NCBI GenBank assembly: GCA_036274115.1
Contig: DASUGI010000365.1
Span: 1-6,281 of the forward strand
Length of the DNA: 6,281 bases
Direction of reading: 5' to 3'
From: JADLHS01 sp036274115
Lineage (GTDB): Bacteria > Verrucomicrobiota > Verrucomicrobiia > Limisphaerales > JADLHS01
The notes under the pieces were generated by a model. That model was given only the letters and a program-made list of their open reading frames with translations, ran no database searches and was not told where the DNA came from. Shown piece after piece: positions 1 through 5,002 of the stretch. A program made the translations under genes and the position numbers. The number at the start of each line of letters is the position of its first letter. The stretch's first letter is position 1.

Positions 1-88
1 GATGGCCGAGATGAACGCCGTCGAAGACGCCGATGGCCAGGCAGACTTTGCCCGGAGGGAGTTCGGTCGCGGAACGAACGAGGGTCAT
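1..88 (-). CDS. ribF: RibF, bifunctional riboflavin kinase/FAD synthetase, N-terminal fragment
   Basis: Only the first 29 codons lie in the window; the gene runs off the left edge. The fragment reads from an ATG (88..86) to a G-V-F-D-G-V-H-L-G-H stretch at residues 20-29. This is the nucleotide-binding FDGVHxGH motif of the FAD synthetase (nucleotidyltransferase) domain that opens RibF. The family phosphorylates riboflavin to FMN and adenylates FMN to FAD in the cytoplasm. The ATG is about 19 residues before the motif, as usual for RibF. I see no Shine-Dalgarno sequence before it; the bases at -7 to -15 instead form one arm of a complementary pair in the gap. RibF directly after truB is a common bacterial order. 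The riboflavin kinase domain cannot be seen, so bifunctionality is inferred from the family. Confidence 0.9.
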   Translation of the reverse strand, partial: MTLVRSATELPPGKVCLAIGVFDGVHLGH

Positions 89-94
89 TGGGTT

Positions 95-165
95 GAGTTA
101 AATAAGCTAAATAAGTGATTGGTTAAATCAGTGAATGGGCACAGAACCTGAGACTCATTTAACTC
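95..165 (-). other. Second complementary pair (9 bp), interleaved with the 15-bp repeat
   Basis: Bases 95-103 (gagttaaat) are the exact reverse complement of bases 157-165 (atttaactc). One arm lies outside the 15-bp inverted repeat and the other lies within its spacer. In the transcript (minus strand) the order is therefore stem1, stem2, stem1', stem2', which is the layout of an H-type pseudoknot or of two mutually exclusive hairpins. The last arm covers -7 to -15 relative to the ribF ATG, where a ribosome would bind. The pairing is seen in the sequence; an RNA role is only an inference, since TTAAAT-type words recur here and could pair by chance. Confidence 0.4.
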
Positions 166-188
166 GTTTAACTATTTAACCAATCACT
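114..188. repeat. Perfect 15-bp inverted repeat in the truB-ribF gap
   Basis: Bases 114-128 (agtgattggttaaat) are the exact reverse complement of bases 174-188 (atttaaccaatcact), with a 45-base spacer. The repeat begins 6 bases after the truB stop. The gap is only about 36% G+C, clearly lower than the genes around it. It also holds several GTTAAA/TTTAAC units (97, 122, 158, 167 and 175, plus a GCTAAA variant at 106). No T-run follows the repeat in the direction of transcription, so it does not look like a standard intrinsic terminator. It could be a dispersed intergenic palindromic element, an mRNA structure, or a protein-binding site; the sequence alone does not decide. Confidence 0.8.
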
Positions 189-194
189 CGAACC

Positions 195-908
195 TCACGC
201 CACCGCCAATTTCAAAAACGGAATTACGCGCTTCTCCAAAGCAGCGGTCGAGAGGCTCAGGATTTCATCCAGCGGTTTGGCATCCGCGACATCGAACTTG
301 CCGGAAACAGAACGGCGCAGGGTGGCCAGATGCGCGCCACAGCCGAGTTTCTGGCCGAGGTCGTGAGCGACGCTGCGGACGTACGTGCCCTTGGTGCAAG
401 CGAGCTTGAATGTGCCAATCGGCTCGACGTATTCCGTGAAACGAAAATTGTAGATGTGAATGAGGCGCGGCTCGCGTTCCACTTCGACGCCTTTGCGGGC
501 CAGTTTATACAACGGCACGCCAGCCTTCTTGATCGCGGAAACCATCGGCGGAGTTTGCATCTGATCGCCAATGAACGTGGCGGCTTCCTCGTTCAATTGA
601 TCGAGTGTCAGCGGCGGGACGGGCAGGGAAGCAGTCAGTTCGCCGTCGGCGTCGTAGCTGTCGGTGGCTTCGCCGAGCTTGATGGTGCCTTCGTAAACCT
701 TATCGTCGCCCATCAGTTTCTCGGAGAGCTTGGTGCCGCGGCCAAGGACGATGATGAGCAAGCCAGTGGCAGCGGGATCAAGCGTTCCGCAATGGCCGAC
801 TTTTTTGATACCAAATTTGCGGCGGATGGCGTCCACGACGTCGTGCGAAGTCGGACCACTGGGTTTGTCGATAAGGATGGCGCCGTCCAGCGCCGTGAAT
901 TCTTGCAT
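195..908 (-). CDS. truB: TruB, tRNA pseudouridine-55 synthase (short form)
   Basis: TruB isomerises uridine 55 in the T-loop of tRNAs to pseudouridine. The 237-residue protein shows the family's landmarks in order: IDKPSGPTSHDVV (13-25); the catalytic motif GHCGTLDPAATG (38-49), with the nucleophile Asp44; KVYEG (70-74), holding the conserved active-site Tyr72; PPMVSAIKKAG and LYKLARKG (120-140); and GTYVRS-DLG-LG-GAHL-LRR-GKF (174-205). The protein ends about 30 residues after the last motif, so the C-terminal PUA-like domain of the roughly 310-residue enterobacterial and Bacillus forms is missing. Short TruBs of about 240 residues are known from other phyla, including chlamydiae as I recall. 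The ATG lies 8 bases after the nrnA stop and has no clear Shine-Dalgarno, which suggests coupled translation. The start sits just before the first conserved block, as expected. Confidence 0.96.
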   Translation of the reverse strand: MQEFTALDGAILIDKPSGPTSHDVVDAIRRKFGIKKVGHCGTLDPAATGLLIIVLGRGTKLSEKLMGDDKVYEGTIKLGEATDSYDADGELTASLPVPPLTLDQLNEEAATFIGDQMQTPPMVSAIKKAGVPLYKLARKGVEVEREPRLIHIYNFRFTEYVEPIGTFKLACTKGTYVRSVAHDLGQKLGCGAHLATLRRSVSGKFDVADAKPLDEILSLSTAALEKRVIPFLKLAVA

Positions 909-916
909 GGCAACAA

Positions 917-1900
917 TTACTTCGCGCGGTTGATCGCCTTTTTGATGGCGGCGATTACGCGGCGTTGAACGGACATGGGTCGGCCCGGAATGCGCGCTCC
1001 AGCAGCGGCCGCATGTCCACCGCCACCGAACTGCGCGCAGATGTCACTGACGTTTACTTTGTCGGTCTTGGAGCGAAGGCTGATGCGTGTGAGTTCGGGT
1101 TCGAGTTCCTCGAAAACGCAGGCGACAATGACGGGTTCGATGGCGCGAATGTGATCGATCAAGCCCTCGGTGTCGTTGCTGTCGGCGCCGGTGCGAGCGA
1201 GCGCGGCTTTCTTAAGCCAGAAGTACGCAATGCGGTCGTTGTGCGTGAGCTTGAATTTGCTGTAAAGCAGCTTCAAGAGCCGCGCGCGGGGGAGGGGGAA
1301 CGATTGATAAACTTCGTTGCCAATCTTCGCGAGATCGGCGCCGCGGGTGACCAGTTCCGCGCCGACGTGGAAGGTGCCGGGGCGTGTGGTGGCGTACTGG
1401 AACGAGCCGGTGTCGGTTGAAACGGCGGTGAACAACAGGTCGGCAATGCGTTTGGTGATGGGCCAACGTGCCGTTTTCAGAAGGCGGAAGATAAGTTCGC
1501 CCGTCGAGGGCTCGCGAGCGGAGACCCAATTGATGTCGCCGTAGCGCGTGTTGCTTTCGTGATGGTCAATGTTGATGAGTTGCTTGCGCTGGTTGACGCA
1601 CGCGCCAACTTTGCCGAGGCGTTGGTAGCTGGCGCAGTCCGTGGCGATGACGAGATCAAATGCTTCGCCTTGCCTGGGTTTCTCGAAATTGCGATCCGGA
1701 TCGAGAAAGCGATACTTCTCCGGCACGCCATCTTCGTTCCAGCTAACGACCTTTTTGCCTTCGGCGCGCAACGCATGCAGCAGGGCGAGTTGCGAGCCAA
1801 TGCAATCGCCGTCGGGGCGAACGTGACCGACGATGCAAATGGTTTTCGCTTCGCGAATGGCTTCGATGATGCGCGTGATGATGGCAGGCTGAGCTTTCAC
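917..1900 (-). CDS. nrnA: DHH/DHHA1 phosphoesterase, NrnA-type oligoribonuclease/pAp phosphatase
   Basis: A 327-residue cytoplasmic phosphoesterase, the usual length for NrnA. The DHH domain has GHVRPDGDCIGS (25-36; metal ligands His26, Asp30, Asp32), Asp88 in ATDCA, the name-giving DHH at 112-114 within NIDHHESN, and Asp163 in STDTGS. The DHHA1 domain ends in FGGGGHAAAAG (291-301), the substrate-binding GGGH motif. All expected metal ligands are present, so it should be active. Known family members degrade 2-5 nt RNAs to mononucleotides and remove the 3' phosphate from pAp; related DHH proteins cleave cyclic dinucleotide products, so the exact substrate is inferred. The start is GTG (1900..1898): an in-frame TAG lies at 1912..1910 and no ATG lies between. 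No Shine-Dalgarno is visible. The rbfA-nrnA-truB order occurs in many bacteria and supports the call. Confidence 0.92.
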   Translation of the reverse strand: MKAQPAIITRIIEAIREAKTICIVGHVRPDGDCIGSQLALLHALRAEGKKVVSWNEDGVPEKYRFLDPDRNFEKPRQGEAFDLVIATDCASYQRLGKVGACVNQRKQLINIDHHESNTRYGDINWVSAREPSTGELIFRLLKTARWPITKRIADLLFTAVSTDTGSFQYATTRPGTFHVGAELVTRGADLAKIGNEVYQSFPLPRARLLKLLYSKFKLTHNDRIAYFWLKKAALARTGADSNDTEGLIDHIRAIEPVIVACVFEELEPELTRISLRSKTDKVNVSDICAQFGGGGHAAAAGARIPGRPMSVQRRVIAAIKKAINRAK

Positions 1901-1940
1901 GTCTGAATGCTAAAGAGACTCATTGCAACCGAGGGCTCAT
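1897..1940 (-). other. Two tiny stop-start-linked ORFs joining rbfA to nrnA
   Basis: The 36-base gap between rbfA and nrnA can be read as a chain of 4-base overlaps. The rbfA stop overlaps an ATG (ATGA, 1940..1937) that opens MSPRLQ and stops at 1922..1920. That stop overlaps a second ATG (ATGA, 1923..1920) that opens MSLFSIQT and stops at 1899..1897. That stop overlaps the GTG start of nrnA (GTGA, 1900..1897). An AAGGA lies directly before the first ATG (1945..1941). The overlaps are seen directly. That ribosomes terminate and restart along them is an inference; the peptides themselves look meaningless and the arrangement may be chance. Confidence 0.3.
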
Positions 1941-2311
1941 TCCTTCGATTTCTTTTCCGGAACGGCTTCAGCTTTTTCAAGTTCGTCGATGATCTGGAGA
2001 ACCCGATTGCCGCGGACCACGGAATCATCGATGACAAAGCGCAGGGTAGGGGTGTATTTGAGGACCACTGCCTTGGCCATGAGCCCCTGGATGCGGGTGC
2101 GATGTTCGGTGAGCAACGCGAGACCGCGCTTTTGCTGGTCGGCATTGCCCAGGATGCTGATGAAGACGGTAGCGGATTTCAGGTCGCCGGCGCATTCGAC
2201 GTCGTTGACCGAAATGAGGCCGACGTCGCTCACATTGAACTCGCGCCGGATGACTTCACCAATCGCGCGTTTGAGCAACTCGCGAACTCGTTCGTGACGG
2301 AGAGTAGGCAT
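1937..2311 (-). CDS. rbfA: RbfA, 30S ribosome-binding factor
   Basis: RbfA binds the immature 30S subunit near the 5' end of 16S rRNA and helps its late maturation and cold adaptation. The 124-residue product is of normal family length and is a single type-II KH-like domain. It opens with RHERVRELLKRAIGEVIRRE (5-24). AGDLKSATVFISILG (41-55) follows, matching the family's S-x-DL-x-x-A-x-V-x-V-S-x-L pattern. The last conserved block is LKYTPTLRFVIDDS (84-97), and the tail is charged. I chose the ATG at 2311 because the conserved helix starts three residues later and AAGGA lies 11 bases upstream. The frame stays open to a TTG at 2377, but those 22 extra residues look unconserved and would cover the infB-rbfA hairpin. 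The gene lies 77 bases after infB, the near-universal neighbour. Confidence 0.94.
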   Translation of the reverse strand: MPTLRHERVRELLKRAIGEVIRREFNVSDVGLISVNDVECAGDLKSATVFISILGNADQQKRGLALLTEHRTRIQGLMAKAVVLKYTPTLRFVIDDSVVRGNRVLQIIDELEKAEAVPEKKSKE

Positions 2312-2322
2312 TGAATTTACGA

Positions 2323-2334
2323 TCCTTGATCCTC
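2323..2334 (-). promoter_or_regulatory. Tandem Shine-Dalgarno-like repeat before rbfA
   Basis: On the minus strand GAGGATC is followed at once by AAGGATC (2334..2321 in full), giving two purine-rich ribosome-binding candidates. The nearer AAGGA (2327..2323) ends 11 bases before the ATG at 2311, a little long but workable. This is the clearest ribosome-binding site in the window and favours the ATG at 2311 over the upstream TTG. Confidence 0.5.
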
Positions 2335-2343
2335 GCTTGACGA

Positions 2344-2367
2344 CTGCGGCGGTTTGGCCGGCCGCAG
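2344..2367 (-). other. GC-rich hairpin in the infB-rbfA gap
   Basis: CTGCGGC and GCCGCAG form a perfect 7-bp stem (2344-2350 with 2361-2367) around a 10-base loop. It starts 21 bases after the infB stop. No run of T follows in the direction of transcription, so it is not a classical intrinsic terminator, and rbfA must be transcribed through it. It could act in mRNA processing, in weak attenuation, or not at all. Confidence 0.45.
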
Positions 2368-2388
2368 CGTAGCCCAAAAATCAGTTCC

Positions 2389-4911
2389 TCACAACTTTTG
2401 CGCAACCTTCTCGATGGTGTAACACTCCACAACGTCGCCCACCGCGATTTCGCTGAAGCCTTCGATGCGGATGCCGCACTCCATGCCGGAGCGGACTTCG
2501 TTGACTTCGTCCTGGAAGCGACGCAGCGACTGAGTGACACCCTCGTAAATGACATCCTTGCGACGGCGCACGCGAACCTTGCCGCGCACGATGCGGCCAC
2601 TGGTGACCATTGAGCCGGCGACGGGCACGCCTTTGGACAGGTTGAAAATTTGTCGTACTTCCGCAGTGCCAACGATGACTTCCTTGATGACCGGGTCGAG
2701 AAGACCCGCCATACCCGCCTTCACTTCATCGATGAGTTCGTAGATGATGGCATAGAGTTTAATCTGCACACTCGCGTGTTTGGCTTTTTCGGCGGCGGTG
2801 CTGTCCACGCGGGTGTGGAAACCGAGAATGATGCCCTTGGACGCCGAAGCGAGTGCGACGTCGTTTTCGGTAATCGCACCAACGTCGCTATGGATGACTT
2901 CGAGCGAAACCTTGTCCGACTCAATTTTCTTGAGCGCTTCGACGATGGCTTCCACTGAGCCCTGCGTGTCGGCTTTGACAACCACCTTGAGCGTTTTGCC
3001 CTGTTGCGAATCCAGCGTGGCGAAGAGATTTTCGAGGGTGACTTTGGATTTGGCCTCGAGACTCTCGGCGCGACCGGCCTGGGCGCGTTCGGCGGCAAGC
3101 TCGCGGGCAGTGCGCTCGTCATCGACAACGCTGAATTCCTGACCGGCATCGGGTACGCCGTTGAGGCCGAGAACTTTTACGGCAACCGACGGGCTGGCTT
3201 CTTTGAGGCGCTTGCCCTCTTCGTTGATGAGCGCGCGGGCTTTGCCGTAAAACTCGCCGCAAATAATCACGTCGCCCAGGCGCAGAGTGCCTTTGCGGAC
3301 CAGGACAGTGGCCATTGGGCCGCCGGGCTCGATGCCGGATTCGATGACGTTGCCTTTGGCGTTGCGGTCGGGGTTTGCTTTCAACTCAAGCAGGTCCGCC
3401 TGGAGCAGAATCATTTCGAGCAGCTTGTCCACACCTTGCTTGGTGAGCGCGGAACAATCGACGAAGATCGTATCGCCACCCCAATCGTCGGGCGCCAGAC
3501 CCTTTTCCTGCAATTGCTGGCGCACCTTCATGCCATTGGCGTTCGGGTGATCAATCTTGTTGACCGCAACGAGAATCGGGACTTTCGCGGCCTTGGCGTG
3601 ATTCAAGGCCTCCAACGTTTGCGGCATGACGCCGTCGTTGGCTGCGACAACGAGCACGACGATGTCGGTGACATTCGCGCCGCGGGCGCGCATGGAACTG
3701 AACGCGGCGTGACCCGGCGTGTCGAGGAACGTGATTTGTTGGAGGTCGTTCTTGCGCTCAGGATGCGGAAACGAAATCGTGTAAGCGCCGATGTGTTGCG
3801 TAATGCCACCAGCTTCACCGGCAGCGACGTTCGCCTTGCGAATGACGTCGAGCAGTGAGGTTTTGCCGTGGTCGACGTGGCCCATGATGGTGACGACCGG
3901 CGGGCGCGGCTTGAGTTGCTCCGGCTTGTCCTCGGTATCGACTTCGACCTTTTTGACCGGTGCGTGAACCTGGCCCTCGCCTTTGGCGCGCTTCTCGACT
4001 TCGAACTTGAAGCCATACTTCGCGCAAACCTGGACCGCAATCTTTTCGTCGATGGCTTGATTAACGTTTGCAAAGACGCCCACCTCCATCAGGTCCGCAA
4101 TGATCTTGAAAGGCTTTTGCTTGAGCTGCTCCGCCAATTCACGAACGACGATTGGTGGTTTGATCGTGATGACTTGAGCATCAGCGGGCAAAGCGAACTT
4201 CGGTCCGGCGGGTTTCGCGGGTTCGGCCGGGCGACCGCCACCCGGGCCGCGACGAAATTGTTCGGTCTGCCCCGGAGGCGTGGTGCCACCGCGCACCTGG
4301 CGGATATCGCCACGGCGCATGAAATCAGTGCGGCCATCGGGTCGGGGCGGCGGTTTTGCGCCGCCGCGTTCGGGCGGACGCGACTGAGGACGCGGAGTCA
4401 ACTGAATGAATCCAACCTTTTCACCAACACGCGGCTTGGGCGGTTCTGGTGGTGGTGGAGGTGTAACCGGTGCCGGGGGAGCGACAGGCTTGGGCGGTGG
4501 AACTTCTGCAACGGGCGCAGGCTGAGGCGCGGGTGTCGGAGCAGGAGCGGGCGCGGCTGGCGGCTCAGGCGCTGGCTCGACTGGTTTGGCCGGGACTTCT
4601 ACCGGGGGTGCAGGTGGGGTTTCAACCACGGCGACCGGCGGCGGCTCCGGAGCCGGTGGAGCTTTGATAATTTCGATCTTCTGTTCGACCGGCGCAGGTT
4701 TTGGTTCGGGAGCGGGACCGGCGGGTTTGAGTTTGGCCGCGATTTCCGGGTGAGTCTTGAGGATTTCCTCTTCGAGGTATTCGGCGGTGATTTTGTCGAG
4801 CGAGCTGGACGGGACTTTAGCCGTGGCAATGCCCAAGGACTTGGCTGTGGCCAGGACTTCCTTGTTTTCCAGGCCGAGCTTCTTCGAAATATCGTAAATG
4901 CGTACGGGCAT
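2389..4911 (-). CDS. infB: Translation initiation factor IF-2
   Basis: IF2 is the GTPase that places fMet-tRNA on the 30S subunit and promotes 50S joining. The 840-residue protein begins with an IF2_N-like helical unit (3-51; VRIYDISKKLGLENKEV). A disordered linker follows: 44 of residues 61-160 are proline, and 180-235 is rich in Arg, Gly and Pro. A second IF2_N unit is at about 245-305. The G domain has G1 GHVDHGKT (344-351), G2 GGITQHIGA (368-376), G3 DTPGH (397-401, with catalytic His401), G4 NKID (451-454) and G5 SAL (487-489). Domains II, III and IV (C1 and C2, the fMet-tRNA-binding end) follow to residue 840. All G motifs are intact. The ATG sits right before the first conserved block; only a weak GGCGG lies upstream. 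The 91-base gap to nusA holds no ylxR or L7Ae-like gene and no recognised signal. Confidence 0.98.
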   Translation of the reverse strand: MPVRIYDISKKLGLENKEVLATAKSLGIATAKVPSSSLDKITAEYLEEEILKTHPEIAAKLKPAGPAPEPKPAPVEQKIEIIKAPPAPEPPPVAVVETPPAPPVEVPAKPVEPAPEPPAAPAPAPTPAPQPAPVAEVPPPKPVAPPAPVTPPPPPEPPKPRVGEKVGFIQLTPRPQSRPPERGGAKPPPRPDGRTDFMRRGDIRQVRGGTTPPGQTEQFRRGPGGGRPAEPAKPAGPKFALPADAQVITIKPPIVVRELAEQLKQKPFKIIADLMEVGVFANVNQAIDEKIAVQVCAKYGFKFEVEKRAKGEGQVHAPVKKVEVDTEDKPEQLKPRPPVVTIMGHVDHGKTSLLDVIRKANVAAGEAGGITQHIGAYTISFPHPERKNDLQQITFLDTPGHAAFSSMRARGANVTDIVVLVVAANDGVMPQTLEALNHAKAAKVPILVAVNKIDHPNANGMKVRQQLQEKGLAPDDWGGDTIFVDCSALTKQGVDKLLEMILLQADLLELKANPDRNAKGNVIESGIEPGGPMATVLVRKGTLRLGDVIICGEFYGKARALINEEGKRLKEASPSVAVKVLGLNGVPDAGQEFSVVDDERTARELAAERAQAGRAESLEAKSKVTLENLFATLDSQQGKTLKVVVKADTQGSVEAIVEALKKIESDKVSLEVIHSDVGAITENDVALASASKGIILGFHTRVDSTAAEKAKHASVQIKLYAIIYELIDEVKAGMAGLLDPVIKEVIVGTAEVRQIFNLSKGVPVAGSMVTSGRIVRGKVRVRRRKDVIYEGVTQSLRRFQDEVNEVRSGMECGIRIEGFSEIAVGDVVECYTIEKVAQKL

Positions 4912-5002
4912 AATAACTACAAACCGCCAACTCTCGCTGGAATCGAGCCTTCATGGCTAACCCCAACGAATCAAAAATCTGGTCGTCGCACTCATGACAA
5001 CC

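Noticed and set aside
114..188. Intrinsic terminator after truB
   Set aside because: The stem is long but AT-rich with a 45-base spacer, and no T-run follows on the minus strand.
330..968. 212-codon open frame on the plus strand opposite truB
   Set aside because: It is a shadow of truB and the end of nrnA. The opposite strand carries all catalytic motifs and this frame carries none.
153..1923. AATGAGTCTC shared by the truB-ribF gap and the rbfA-nrnA junction
   Set aside because: A single shared 10-mer is expected several times by chance in a window of this size, and the flanks do not match.
2312..2377. N-terminal extension of RbfA from a TTG at 2377
   Set aside because: The extra 22 residues do not resemble the family. 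The ATG at 2311 has a Shine-Dalgarno-like site and gives the usual length.
3004..3858. 284-codon open frame on the plus strand opposite the IF2 G domain
   Set aside because: It lies wholly antisense to conserved infB motifs and is kept open by codon bias in GC-rich DNA. It shows no family motif.
4318..4320. Internal ATG (residue 198) of infB as a start for a shorter IF2 isoform, as known in E. coli
   Set aside because: No Shine-Dalgarno precedes it and nothing else marks it as a start.
4932..4956. tRNA T-loop-like string (GGCTCGATTCC on the minus strand) in the nusA-infB gap
   Set aside because: No acceptor, D or anticodon arms can be built around it in the 91-base gap, and the stem pairing is only about 4 bp.
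4957..4995. 12-codon ORF (MSATTRFLIRWG) between nusA and infB
   Set aside because: It has no Shine-Dalgarno and no overlap with either neighbour's start or stop. It is short enough to be chance.
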